DNA from: Mycobacterium yunnanensis | GTDB lineage: Bacteria > Actinomycetota > Actinomycetes > Mycobacteriales > Mycobacteriaceae | NCBI RefSeq assembly: GCF_025823185.1 | Contig: NZ_JACKVK010000022.1 | Coordinates: 192,756 to 256,755, forward strand | Direction: 5' to 3' | Length of the DNA: 64,000 nt | Translations under genes and position numbers: made by a program | Shown: in pieces, positions 23,945 through 32,684 of the stretch | How the letters are laid out: every line of letters begins with the position of its first letter | Numbering within the stretch: position 1 is the first letter of the stretch | The notes under the pieces: model-generated | Seen by the model: only the letters and a program-made list of their open reading frames with translations | Told to the model about the DNA's origin: nothing | Databases searched by the model: none

Positions 23945-24739
23945 ATGACGAACATCGTGGTCCTGATCAAACAGGTTCCTGATTACGAGGATCGCCATCT
24001 CACCGACGGTGACTGGACCCTTGACCGGGCCGGCAGCGATCCGGTGCTGGACGAGATCAACGAGAAGGCCGTCGAGGTCGCGCTGCAACTCAAGGAGAAG
24101 CACGCCGACGCCGACTACAAGGTAGTCGTGCTGACTGCCGGGCCCGCGAGCGCCGAGTCGGCCATCCGCCGGGCGCTGTCCATGGGCGCCGATTCGGCCT
24201 ACCACCTCGTCGACGACGGCCTCAAGGGCTCCGACATGGTGCAGACGTCCTGGGCGCTGGCCCGTTCGCTCGGCCAGATCGAGGACATCGGCGTGGTCAT
24301 CGCCGGCAACGAGACCAGTGACGGCGTCGGTGGCGCGGTTCCGGCCATCCTCGCCCAGTTCCTGGGCCTTCCGCAGCTGACCACGATGCGCAGCATCGAG
24401 ATCGCCGACGGCAAGGTCACCGGCGAGCGTGAGACCGATGACGGCGTCTTCGGCTTGGAGGCGTCGCTGCCCGCGATCGTCAGCGTCAGCGAGAAGATCG
24501 TCGACGACGCCCGCTTCCCCTCGTTCAAGGGGATCATGGCCGCCAAGAAGAAGCCCGTCGAGACCCTGACGCTGGCCGGCATCGGCGTCGAAGCCGACGA
24601 GGTCGGCGGCCAGTACGCCGGTTCGACCGTCGTCTCGGCAACCCCCAAGCCGCCGAAGACCGCGGGTGAGAAGGTCACCGACGAGGGCGAGGGTGGCAAG
24701 CAGATTGCCGACTACCTCGTTGCTCAGAAGCTCCTCTGA
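23945..24739 (+). CDS. etfB: Electron transfer flavoprotein beta subunit
   Basis: The 264-aa protein starts MTNIVVLIKQVPDYEDRHL, contains the AMP-binding fold of the beta subunit (VVLTAGPASAESAIRRALSM near residue 65) and the VIAGNETSDGVGGAVPAILA segment near 120. The heterodimer with the downstream alpha subunit carries FAD and passes electrons from acyl-CoA dehydrogenases to the membrane quinone pool. The ATG at 23945 follows AGGAGG by about 12 bases. It corresponds to M. tuberculosis fixA (Rv3029c). It is expressed with etfA and is separated from it by about 50 bp. Confidence 0.95.
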   Translation: MTNIVVLIKQVPDYEDRHLTDGDWTLDRAGSDPVLDEINEKAVEVALQLKEKHADADYKVVVLTAGPASAESAIRRALSMGADSAYHLVDDGLKGSDMVQTSWALARSLGQIEDIGVVIAGNETSDGVGGAVPAILAQFLGLPQLTTMRSIEIADGKVTGERETDDGVFGLEASLPAIVSVSEKIVDDARFPSFKGIMAAKKKPVETLTLAGIGVEADEVGGQYAGSTVVSATPKPPKTAGEKVTDEGEGGKQIADYLVAQKLL

Positions 24740-24791
24740 GCGTCGTCGACCCGTCCCAGACCCCAACTCCATAGAGAGCGATCGAGAATCA

Positions 24792-25748
24792 ATGGCTGAA
24801 GTACTCGTGCTCGTCGAGCACGCTGAAGGAAATCTGAAGAACGTCACCGGGGAGCTCATCACCGCAGCGCGTGCGCTGGGCGAGCCGTCGGCCGTGGTGA
24901 TCGGGGCCCCCGGCACCGCGGAGAAGCTGACCGACGGCCTCAAGGCACTCGGTGCGGCGAAGATCTACGTCGCCGAGTCCGACGTGGTCGAGCAGTACCT
25001 CGTCACCCCCAAGGTCGACGTGCTCAACTCACTGGTCGAGTCGGCGTCGCCGGTGGCCGTCGTGGTCGTCGCCAGCGCCGAGGGCAAGGAGATCGCCGGT
25101 CGCGTCGCGGCCGAGACCGGCTCCGGCGTGCTCATCGACGTCGTCGGCATCAAGGAGGGCCCCATCGGGATCCACTCCATCTTCGGTGGGGCCTACACCA
25201 CCGAGGCCAAGGCCGAAGGCGACGGACCCGTCCTCGCCCTGCGTCCGGGTGCCGTCGAGGCCGAGCCCGCAGACGGAGCCGGTGAAGTGGTCACCGTCGA
25301 GGTGCCCGCACCGGCCGACAACGCCACCAAGATCACCTCGCGTCAGCCGGCGCAGAAGAGCGCGCGTCCCGAGCTCAGCGAGGCGAAGATCGTCGTCGCC
25401 GGCGGTCGTGGCGTTGGCAGCAAGGAGAACTTCGGGATCGTCGAGGAGCTCGCGGACGCCTTCGGCGGTGCCGTCGGTGCCTCTCGCGCGGCCGTCGACT
25501 CCGGCTTCTACGAGGGCCAGTTTCAGGTGGGCCAGACCGGTAAGACGGTCTCGCCGCAGCTGTACCTGGCGCTCGGCATCTCCGGTGCCATCCAGCACCG
25601 TGCCGGCATGCAGACCTCGAAGACCATCGTCGCGGTGAACAAGGACGAGGAAGCTCCAATCTTCGAGATCGCCGACTACGGCATCGTGGGCGACCTGTTC
25701 AAGGTGACCCCGCAGCTGACCGACGCGGTCAAGACGCGCAAGGGCTAA
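24792..25748 (+). CDS. etfA: Electron transfer flavoprotein alpha subunit
   Basis: The 318-aa subunit has the N-terminal domain (MAEVLVLVEHAEGNLKNVTG) and the C-terminal FAD-binding domain with VVAGGRGVGSKENF near residue 200, GQTGKTVSPQLYLALGISGA near 248 and IVAVNKDEEAPIFEIADYGI near 278. These are the conserved flavin contacts. It matches M. tuberculosis fixB (Rv3028c) in length and order. It is the last gene of the etf operon, and a strong hairpin with a T-run follows 18 bp after the stop. Confidence 0.95.
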   Translation: MAEVLVLVEHAEGNLKNVTGELITAARALGEPSAVVIGAPGTAEKLTDGLKALGAAKIYVAESDVVEQYLVTPKVDVLNSLVESASPVAVVVVASAEGKEIAGRVAAETGSGVLIDVVGIKEGPIGIHSIFGGAYTTEAKAEGDGPVLALRPGAVEAEPADGAGEVVTVEVPAPADNATKITSRQPAQKSARPELSEAKIVVAGGRGVGSKENFGIVEELADAFGGAVGASRAAVDSGFYEGQFQVGQTGKTVSPQLYLALGISGAIQHRAGMQTSKTIVAVNKDEEAPIFEIADYGIVGDLFKVTPQLTDAVKTRKG

Positions 25749-25765
25749 TCCCCTCCGATCGACGC

Positions 25766-25797
25766 AACCCCGGTGCACTCTGGTGCACCGGGGTTTT
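25766..25797 (+). terminator. Rho-independent terminator of the etfBA operon
   Basis: A perfect 13-bp stem (AACCCCGGTGCAC / GTGCACCGGGGTT) with a 4-base TCTG loop is followed by a short T-run at 25794-25797. It is the clearest intrinsic terminator in the window. Confidence 0.88.
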
Positions 25798-25905
25798 GCG
25801 TTGTCCGGCCCCTGACCCTCTCGGGACTACGGACTTTCCAGGGTTCGAACGACCCCCACCCGGTGCGACAGTCGACTGGACACATCACGGGAGAGGGGTT
25901 CGACA

Positions 25906-26649
25906 ATGAGGATCACAGTCATCGGAGCGAGCGGCAAGATCGGCTCGAACGTCGTGGAACTGCTGCGCGCCGAGGGGCACGACGTCGTCGCGGCGTCTCG
26001 AGAGACCGGGGCCGACGTGCTGACCGGAGCCGGCCTGACCGAGGCGCTGACCGGCGCGCAGGTCCTGGTCGACGTGGTCAACTCGCCGTCCTTCGACGAC
26101 GACCCGGTGCTGACGTTCTTCAGCGCGTCCTCGGCCAACCTGGTGGCGGCCGCGAAGGAGACCGGGGTCGGGCACTACGTCGCGCTGTCGATCGTCAACG
26201 CGGACGGCCTGCCCGACAGCGGTTACATGCGCGCAAAGGTGGTGCAGGAGAGAACGATCGTCGCCTCCGGCGTGCCCTACACGATCGTGCGGGCGACGCA
26301 GTTCCAGGAGTTCGCCGAAGCCATCACCGATTCGCTGGTGGTGGACGGCGAGGTGCGCGCACCAGACGCCCTCATCCAGCCGATCGCGGCGGCCGACGTC
26401 TCGGCCGAGGTCGCGCGGGTCGCGGTCGCCGAACCACTCGACGGAATCCTGAACGTCGGTGGCCCGGACAAGATCTCCTTCGCCGACATGGCCCGCATCG
26501 TGCTCGCCACCCGGGGGGCCGACGTCCCCGTCGTCGTCGACCCCTCGGCCACCTACTTCGGCACGCGCGTCGACGACGGCAGCCTCGTCACCGGCCCGGG
26601 GGCCACGCTGGCCCCCACCCCCTTCGGGCCCAGGCTCGCCGCCCGATGA
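25906..26649 (+). CDS. NmrA/atypical SDR NAD(P)-binding protein
   Basis: The 247-aa protein begins with the dinucleotide motif ITVIGASGKIGSNV and continues with an atypical-SDR fold: HYVALSIVNADGLPDSGYMR near residue 88, with a YxxxK-like YMRAK, and VRATQFQEFAEAI near 126. Such NmrA-like proteins bind NAD(P)(H) and act as reductases or redox sensors. A good ribosome site (GGGAGAGGGG, about 25890) precedes the ATG. It is coupled by ATGA to the SDR gene downstream and followed by a cupin gene. The physiological substrate is not evident. Confidence 0.82.
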   Translation: MRITVIGASGKIGSNVVELLRAEGHDVVAASRETGADVLTGAGLTEALTGAQVLVDVVNSPSFDDDPVLTFFSASSANLVAAAKETGVGHYVALSIVNADGLPDSGYMRAKVVQERTIVASGVPYTIVRATQFQEFAEAITDSLVVDGEVRAPDALIQPIAAADVSAEVARVAVAEPLDGILNVGGPDKISFADMARIVLATRGADVPVVVDPSATYFGTRVDDGSLVTGPGATLAPTPFGPRLAAR

Positions 26650-27377
26650 GCCGGGGTGAGCTCGCCGGTCGAACCGCGTTGGTCACCGGCGGCACCGCGG
26701 GCATCGGCTTGGAGTCGGCCCGGCTGCTGGCCGCCGCCGGCGCCGCGGTGACGATCAGCGGGCGCGACGAGGAGCGCGGCGCGAAGGCGATCGCCGAGAT
26801 CGGCCACGGCGTGCGCTTCGTCGCCGCGGACCTGTCCGACCTCGACTCGGTGGCATCGCTCGCCCGCCAGTGCGGCGACGTCGACGTCCTGGTCAACAAT
26901 GCGGCGAGTTTTCCCGGCGCACCCACCGTCGAGCAAGATCCGGCCTCCTTCGAGCGGACGTTCGACACCAACGTCCGGGGCGCCTACTTCCTGGTCGCCG
27001 CCCTGGCGCCGGGCATGCTGTCCCGCGGCAGCGGCAGCATCGTCAACGTCACGTCCATGGTGGCCTTCAAGGGGGTGCCCGGGGCGTCGACCTACAGCGC
27101 CTCCAAGGCCGCGCTCGAATCGCTCACGCGAACGTGGGCCGCGGAGTTCGGTACCCGGCACGTCCGGGTCAACAGCGTCGCGCCCGGACCGACCGCCACC
27201 GAGGGCGTCGCCGCCGAATGGGGTGACGTCAACGAAGAACTCGGCCGCGCCCTACCGCTCGGGCGGACGGCCAGCCCACGCGAGATCGCCGAGGCGGTGC
27301 TGTTCCTCGCGTCGCCAAGGTCGAGTTTCGTCACCGGTTCCACGCTGCACGCCGACGGCGGCGGCGCTGCCGTCTGA
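26646..27377 (+). CDS. Short-chain dehydrogenase/reductase
   Basis: The 243-aa classical SDR has TGGTAGIGLE near residue 15 (cofactor site), VLVNNAAS near 82, Ser in IVNVTSMV near 132, and YSASKAA near 148 supplying Tyr and Lys. It ends with the usual FVTGSTLHADGG. It is translationally coupled to the NmrA-like gene (ATGA at 26646-26649). The cofactor preference is unclear, although TISGRDEERG with Arg after beta-2 suggests NADP(H). The substrate is unknown. Confidence 0.87.
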   Translation: MSRGELAGRTALVTGGTAGIGLESARLLAAAGAAVTISGRDEERGAKAIAEIGHGVRFVAADLSDLDSVASLARQCGDVDVLVNNAASFPGAPTVEQDPASFERTFDTNVRGAYFLVAALAPGMLSRGSGSIVNVTSMVAFKGVPGASTYSASKAALESLTRTWAAEFGTRHVRVNSVAPGPTATEGVAAEWGDVNEELGRALPLGRTASPREIAEAVLFLASPRSSFVTGSTLHADGGGAAV

Positions 27378-27395
27378 TTCCCTGAGGAGACCACC

Positions 27396-27815
27396 ATGCA
27401 TGACCTGGCCACAGCCGACGGGGAGACAAGTCCCCTGACCGTGATCCAAAGCGTGACACCACCGTTCATCCCGCACGACGCCGAGGTGATGACGGTGGTC
27501 ATCGAATGGCCTGCCGGCAGCCCGGGCGCGCCACCGCACCGGCACCCCGGCGGACCGGCATTCGGATACGTCCTCGAAGGCGAAATGCTGTTCGAGCTCG
27601 AGGGCGAAGAGCCGCGAGTCATCACCGCAGGGGAGGCGTTCTGGGAGCCCGGCGGCGAGGTCATCCACTACTCGGACGCCAACAACCGCACCGACGGACC
27701 GCTGCGCTTCGTGGTGACCATGCTGTGCGTGCCCGGCCAACCCATGCTGGTCTACGTCGAGCCCGAGGAGTTGGAGCGGCGCAAGGGCCGGCGAGTGCCC
27801 CGCTCGCGGCACTGA
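27396..27815 (+). CDS. Cupin-domain protein
   Basis: The 139-aa protein is a single cupin barrel. Motif 1 has HRHPGGPAFGYVLEGE near residue 49 (two metal His, but no Glu at the usual position), and motif 2 has FWEPGGEVIHYSDAN near 78 with the third His. It could be a metal-dependent dioxygenase, isomerase or ligand-binding protein. GGAG at about 27383 serves the ATG. It completes the short run NmrA, SDR, cupin, which may form one small oxidoreductive pathway. Confidence 0.8.
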   Translation: MHDLATADGETSPLTVIQSVTPPFIPHDAEVMTVVIEWPAGSPGAPPHRHPGGPAFGYVLEGEMLFELEGEEPRVITAGEAFWEPGGEVIHYSDANNRTDGPLRFVVTMLCVPGQPMLVYVEPEELERRKGRRVPRSRH

Positions 27816-27832
27816 CCGCAGGAGCGCCCACG

Positions 27833-27838
27833 TAGGGT
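27833..27838 (+). promoter_or_regulatory. Probable -10 box, leaderless start of the FGGY kinase
   Basis: TAGGGT ends exactly 7 bases before the GTG at 27845 and no ribosome-binding site is visible in between. It gives the kinase its own promoter directly after the cupin gene. Confidence 0.5.
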
Positions 27839-27844
27839 TGCGCC

Positions 27845-29323
27845 GTGGACCTGCTTCTCGGAATCGACATGGGCACCGGAAGCACCAAGGGCGTTCTGGT
27901 CGACACCGCGGGCGTCGTGCTGGCGTCGGCCTCGATCCCGCACTCGATGAGCCTGCCTCGGCCGGGCTGGGCCGAGGTCGACGCCGAGGGCATCTGGTGG
28001 CGCGAGGTGTGCGAGATCAGCACACGGCTCGTGGGCGACGTGCCGAGCGGCTCGACCGTGGCGGGCATGTGCGTCAGCGGAGTGGGGCCGTGCCTCGTGC
28101 TCTGCGACGACGACCTCACCCCGCTGCGGCCGGCGATCCTGTACGGCGTCGACACCCGGGCTACCGCCGAAATCCGGGATTTGACCGAGGAATTCGGCGC
28201 CGAGGAGATCCTCGAGCGGGCAGGGACGTTGCTGTCGAGTCAGGCGGTCGGCCCCAAGTTGGAATGGGTGCGGCGGCACGAGCCGGAGGTGTTCGGCCGT
28301 GCGACGGGGTGGTACGGGTCGAACTCGTTCATCACCGCCAAGCTGACCGGCGAATACGCCATCGACCACCACACCGCCAGTCAGTGCGATCCGCTGTACG
28401 GGACCCGTACGTTCGGGTGGAACGAGGACTGGGCCAAGCGAATCTGCGGTCACCTGCCGCTGCCGCGGCTGGTGTGGCCTCAGGACGTCGTCGGCTACGT
28501 GCACGCCGAGGCGGCCGCGCAGACCGGTGTTCCGCTCGGCACTCCGGTGGTGGCCGGAACCGTCGACGCCTACGCCGAGGCGTTCTCGGTGGGTGTGCGC
28601 ACTCCCGGCGACCAGATGCTGATGTACGGGTCGACGATGTTCCTGGTGCAGATCATCGAGGAGTACCACAGCGACCCCGCCCTGTGGACCACCGCCGGCG
28701 TCGAGCGCGGGTCGCTGGCCTTGGCGGCGGGCACGTCGACTGCCGGCACCATGATCGGCTGGTTGCGAACCATCACCGGCGGTGCGACGTTCGAGGAGGT
28801 GACCGCCGAGGCGTCGGCGGTTCCGGCCGGTTGCGAAGGGCTGATCGCCTTGCCGTACCTCGCGGGGGAGCGGACTCCCGTGTTCGACCCCGGCGCCAGG
28901 GGGCTGTTCGCCGGACTGACGCTGCGTCACGGCCGGGGTCATCTGTTCCGAGCAGCTTACGAGGGCATCGGATTTGGGATTCGCCAGATTCTCGAGATGT
29001 TCGACGATGCGCACACCGGACGCCGCACCGTCGCCGTCGGCGGTGGGTTGCGCAGCCCGCTGTGGGCACAAACGGTCAGCGACATCACCGGCCGTCCACA
29101 GCTGGTCGCCGAGCAGGGCATCGGCGCCAGCTACGGCGGAGCGCTGATGGCCGCCATCGGTGTGGAACTCGTTGCCCCGCAGACTGACTGGGCAACGATC
29201 ACCCATGAGATCACGCCGAACCCCGACCATCGCGCGCTCTACGACGAGTTGTACGGGATGTGGCGCGAGTCGTACCCGGCAACTCGGGATCTGATGCACG
29301 GGCTGGGGCGACTGGACCGGTGA
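27845..29323 (+). CDS. FGGY-family carbohydrate kinase (xylulokinase-like)
   Basis: The 492-aa kinase has the first phosphate loop GIDMGTGSTKGVLVD at the start, a catalytic Asp in VVAGTVDAYAEAF near residue 240, and the C-terminal ATP-binding motif VAVGGGLRSPLWAQTVSDI near 398, with YLAGERTPVFDP near 338. These are features of xylulokinase and related ribulo-, erythrulo- or glycerokinase types. It stands alone rather than in a pentose operon, about 5 kb upstream of the polyol operon, so a link to polyol catabolism is possible but unproven. The GTG start fits the leaderless promoter. Confidence 0.87.
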   Translation: MDLLLGIDMGTGSTKGVLVDTAGVVLASASIPHSMSLPRPGWAEVDAEGIWWREVCEISTRLVGDVPSGSTVAGMCVSGVGPCLVLCDDDLTPLRPAILYGVDTRATAEIRDLTEEFGAEEILERAGTLLSSQAVGPKLEWVRRHEPEVFGRATGWYGSNSFITAKLTGEYAIDHHTASQCDPLYGTRTFGWNEDWAKRICGHLPLPRLVWPQDVVGYVHAEAAAQTGVPLGTPVVAGTVDAYAEAFSVGVRTPGDQMLMYGSTMFLVQIIEEYHSDPALWTTAGVERGSLALAAGTSTAGTMIGWLRTITGGATFEEVTAEASAVPAGCEGLIALPYLAGERTPVFDPGARGLFAGLTLRHGRGHLFRAAYEGIGFGIRQILEMFDDAHTGRRTVAVGGGLRSPLWAQTVSDITGRPQLVAEQGIGASYGGALMAAIGVELVAPQTDWATITHEITPNPDHRALYDELYGMWRESYPATRDLMHGLGRLDR

Positions 29324-29480
29324 TGCCGGACTGAGTCAGGCAACGCCGGTCCCGTTTCTGCAAAGGCGTCATCGCGTAGTAGTCGGCGTAGTCGGCCGCA
29401 GCTCAGCAGAATGTCAGTCAGACATGGAGTCACGACCTGCGCGGTGAGGCTCGTCCATCTTCGATGTCAGACCCCCCTTC

Positions 29481-29486
29481 TATAAT
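29481..29486 (+). promoter_or_regulatory. Consensus TATAAT -10 box for the 13E12/HNH gene
   Basis: A perfect TATAAT lies 7 bases before the ATG at 29493, within an AT-rich stretch unusual for this genome, and without a Shine-Dalgarno sequence. A leaderless mRNA is expected. Confidence 0.65.
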
Positions 29487-29492
29487 TTTTAC

Positions 29493-30861
29493 ATGTCCAC
29501 GACCGCAACACCTTTGGTGTCTGAGCCGCTGAGCGGCAAGGAGCGTCTGGAGGTGTTGTTCGACGAGTTGGCCGAGTTGACCGGGCAGCGCAACGCCATC
29601 GACGGACGCATCGTGGACATCGTCGCCGAAATCGACGGCGACGGGCTGTGGGGCAACACCGGATGCCGGTCCATTTCCGCACTGGTGGCCTGGCGCACCG
29701 GAATCTCGCCCCACAACGCGCAGACCATCACCACCGTCGCCGAACGACGCTCCGAGTTCCCGTCGTGCACCGCGGCGTTGCGGGAGGGCCGCCTGTCCCT
29801 GGATCAGGTCGGGGTGATCGCCGAACGCGCCGGCGACGGATCCGACGAGCACTACGCCCAGTTGGCGTCGGTGGCCACGGTGACCCAGTTGCGCGTTGCG
29901 GGAGGGCCGCCTGTCCCTGGATCAGGTCGGGGTGATCGCCGAACGCGCCGGCGACGGATCCGACGAGCACTACGCCCAGTTGGCGTCGGTGGCCACGGTG
30001 ACCCAGTTGCGGACCGCTATCAAGCTCGAACCCCGCCCCGACGCCAAACCGTCCTGGGAGCCGGACCGGTCGATCACCACGACCGAGACCGCCACCCACA
30101 CCACGTGGCGGATCCGGTTGCCCAAGGTGGAGGCGGCGAAGGTCGAGGCTGGGTTGGCCTCACATCGCGATGCGTTGATCAACGACTGGAAGACCGCCCA
30201 CGACGAGGACCAACCGTCGGAGCAGGCCCCGCCGTTCCCGACGACCGTGGACGCGTTCATCAGCTTGGTGGAGGCCGGGTGGGACGCCGATGTGGCGCGC
30301 CGCCCGCACGGGCAGCACACCACCGTGGTGGTGCACCTCGACCCCGAGAAGCATTCAGCGGAACTGCATCTCGGCCCGTTCTTGACTGACGCCGACCGTC
30401 GGTACCTGTTGTGCGACGCGACGTGCGAAGTGTGGCTGGAACGCCACGGTCAGGTCATCGGGGTGGGGCGGGCCACCCGCACCATCAGCCGACGACTGCG
30501 CCGAGTGTTGGAGCACCGCGACCGGTGCTGTGTGGTCCCAGGGTGCGGGGCCACCCGAGGATTGCACGCCCACCACATTCGGCACTGGGAAGACGGCGGG
30601 CCCACCGACCCCGACAACCTGGTCCTGTTGTGCCCGTTCCATCACCGGTTGCACCACAGCGGCGGCATCACGATCTCCGGCACCGCCACCCGGCTGGTGG
30701 TCACCGACGCCGACGGAGCCGCGCTGACCGGGGCGTCCCTGGCAAGGCCGCCCACCACCCCGCCACCCGCAGTCCCACCGTGCACCGGACCGCTCGGCGA
30801 ACGCGCCGACTGGTGGTGGTACGACCCCTACGACCCCAACAGGTCACCCTCGGCCAATTAA
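29493..30861 (+). pseudogene. 13E12-repeat/DUF222 family HNH endonuclease-like protein, frameshifted by a 118-bp tandem duplication
   Basis: The N-terminal half (frame from 29493) is a DUF222 domain, and the C-terminal half, in a different frame from about 29896, carries the HNH motif (CCVVPGCGATRGLHAHHIRH, then NLVLLCPFHHRLHH). An exact 118-bp tandem duplication at 29775-30011 separates the two. Removing one copy restores a single 416-aa frame of the usual family length. These proteins are abundant in mycobacterial genomes (REP13E12 family); their nuclease activity is not established. The 3' end overlaps the convergent Lrp-type gene by 18 bp. Because the repeat is perfect and has the same length as the one in ctaD, an assembly error should be excluded before calling it a pseudogene. 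Confidence 0.88.
29775..30011 (+). repeat. Perfect tandem duplication, period 118 bp, inside the HNH gene
   Basis: Bases 29775-29893 equal 29893-30011. The maximal match is 119 bp and the copies share one base. The period is not a multiple of three and causes the frameshift. Confidence 0.97.
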
Positions 30862-31830
30862 TCGGCCGTGGGACACCAGGGACGCGGTTTGCTTCAGGCG
30901 TTGGGCACGGACGCGGACGTCGTACGCCGTCACCTGACCGACGGCGGCGAATCTGCCTGCGAGGTAGGCGTAGAGGTGTTCGACGTCGCGACAGATCGCG
31001 ATCGCCACCAGATTGTGGCGGCCGCTGATCGCGATCACCGACGCAATCTCGGCGTGCGCGGCGATCTCCCGCCCCGCGGTCTCGAGGTCTGACGGCGCCA
31101 CCGTCAGCCACACCATCGCGTTGACGTCGAAACCAAGTCGCTGCGGCAGCACGTCGACGTCGTAGATCACGCTGCCCGAGGCCTCCAACGCGGCGAGCCG
31201 ACGGGCCACCCTCGGGGTCGACCACCCCGTGTGTTCGGCCAGGCTCGCGTGCGATGCCCGCCCGTCGGCAGCGAGCGCGTCGAAGAGCGGCTCGTCATCG
31301 GCCGACGGCGGCGTGGGTCGGCCCGTCATCGCTGCGGCGGCGGGGGACGCCAGCCGGCTCACTCGATCGGCGCCCAAGGTCGAGCCGTAGGCCGTCCATG
31401 GTTCGGTGCCCGGCTCGCCGAACGTCCGCAGGATCAGGTCGACGTCGAGATCGATCACCGACGTCGTGCGCGGAAGTCGCCGCAACAGACCGTCGGAGCT
31501 CTCGGCGAGCGGTGCGCGGATGGTGCACACCAGCTCGCTCCAGCCCGAGAGGATGTTGGCGTGCGTCACCTCGGGGCGCCGGATCAGGGCCTCGGACAGG
31601 CGGGGCATGTCGTCGGGCTTCGCCTTGACCCGGACCAGCCACTGCGCGTCACCATGCACGCGAGGGTTGGGTAGGCCGACGACCCGGACGGTCCCGTCGC
31701 GACGCAGTCGGTGGTAGCGGCGGGCGACGGTCTGCTCGGGGGCGTCGACCGTCTCGGCGATCAGACGGAACGACGCCCGCGGTGAGATCTGCAGCGCGTG
31801 AATGATTTGGCCGTCGAGATCGTCGATCAC
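30844..31830 (-). CDS. Two-domain Lrp/AsnC family transcriptional regulator
   Basis: The 328-aa protein contains two helix-turn-helix/RAM units: the first HTH at residues 1-60 (DDLDGQIIHALQISPRASFR) with a RAM-like domain, and a second HTH near 175-235 (DALAADGRASHASLAEHTGW) followed by another RAM domain (WLTVAPSDLETAGREIAAHA). Double-length Lrp proteins are a recognised variant in actinobacteria. It diverges from an SDR-LLM oxidoreductase pair across 98 bp of relatively AT-rich DNA, so it probably controls that pair and itself. The effector, usually an amino acid, is not deducible. Its 3' end overlaps the HNH gene by 18 bp. Confidence 0.87.
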   Translation of the reverse strand: MIDDLDGQIIHALQISPRASFRLIAETVDAPEQTVARRYHRLRRDGTVRVVGLPNPRVHGDAQWLVRVKAKPDDMPRLSEALIRRPEVTHANILSGWSELVCTIRAPLAESSDGLLRRLPRTTSVIDLDVDLILRTFGEPGTEPWTAYGSTLGADRVSRLASPAAAAMTGRPTPPSADDEPLFDALAADGRASHASLAEHTGWSTPRVARRLAALEASGSVIYDVDVLPQRLGFDVNAMVWLTVAPSDLETAGREIAAHAEIASVIAISGRHNLVAIAICRDVEHLYAYLAGRFAAVGQVTAYDVRVRAQRLKQTASLVSHGRLIGRG

Positions 31831-31928
31831 GAGGATGAATGTACGTACTCAAGACCCATATGACGATTGTTGGCGACTTCGGCCCGGGAAGTGGCTGATC
31901 GGCACGGCCCGCTGGCAGGCTCTCTCGT

Positions 31929-32684
31929 ATGCACTGGACAGGACACACGATCCTCATCACCGGCGGCGGCAGCGGTATCGGGGCAGGCCTGGCGGCGGCC
32001 ATGCATTACGCGGGCAACCAGGTCCTCATCGCGGGACGCCGCGTGCAGGCGCTGAAGGCAGTGGCGCACCAGCACCCCGGCATGGCGTACCTGCCGCTCG
32101 ACCAGAGCGACCCGAGTGAGGTTCGCGTCTTCGCCGAGGAGGTCGTCCGACGGCATCCTCGGCTGAACGTACTTGTCAACAACGCGGGAATCGTGCGTGC
32201 CGAAGACCTGTGCGCACCGGACCCCGACGTCGTCGTGGAGGTGACGTCGACCAATCTGCTTGGGCCGCTTCTGTTGACCACGCACCTGCTGCCAGTGCTC
32301 AGGTGCAGACCGTCCGCGGCGATCGTGAACGTGACCTCGTCTCTGGCCTTCGTGCCCAAGGCCACACTGCCCACCTACAGTGCCACCAAGGCGGCGATGC
32401 ACTCCTACACCGAGTCGTTGCGATTCCAGTTGCGCCATAGCACTGTTCGAGTCGTCGAGGTGCCTCCGCCTCGAGTCCGCCTTGAGACGGACGCACTAGG
32501 TGACGAGCACGGCATCGCGGTCAGCACGTTCGTCGAGGAGGTGATGTCGTCGCTGACGGCGCACCCCGAGGCCGACGAGATCGTCGTCCCGACTGCTCGT
32601 CGTCTTCGCTTCGCGGAGCGCCGCGGCGTGTACACCCAGCAATTCAACGCAGTCAACCCCGTAGACCCGAAAGGTCGACCATGA
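31929..32684 (+). CDS. Short-chain dehydrogenase/reductase (DltE-like)
   Basis: The 251-aa SDR has ILITGGGSGIGAGLA near residue 8, VLVNNAGI near 80, Ser in IVNVTSSLAF near 133 and YSATKAA near 148. The N-terminus and the short VVEVPPPRVRLET tail after the active site resemble the DltE-like subgroup. It overlaps the following LLM-class gene by four bases (ATGA), so the two are made together. Regulation by the divergent Lrp-type protein is inferred from orientation. Confidence 0.87.
   Translation: MHWTGHTILITGGGSGIGAGLAAAMHYAGNQVLIAGRRVQALKAVAHQHPGMAYLPLDQSDPSEVRVFAEEVVRRHPRLNVLVNNAGIVRAEDLCAPDPDVVVEVTSTNLLGPLLLTTHLLPVLRCRPSAAIVNVTSSLAFVPKATLPTYSATKAAMHSYTESLRFQLRHSTVRVVEVPPPRVRLETDALGDEHGIAVSTFVEEVMSSLTAHPEADEIVVPTARRLRFAERRGVYTQQFNAVNPVDPKGRP

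Noticed and set aside
27752..29299. 515-aa minus-strand frame opposite the FGGY kinase
   Set aside because: Antisense shadow without recognisable motifs; the kinase on the plus strand has all its active-site motifs.
29314..29352. GGACCGG/CCGGTCC hairpin after the FGGY kinase as a terminator
   Set aside because: Only 7-bp arms with a 25-base loop and a weak T-run; not convincing compared with the etfBA terminator.
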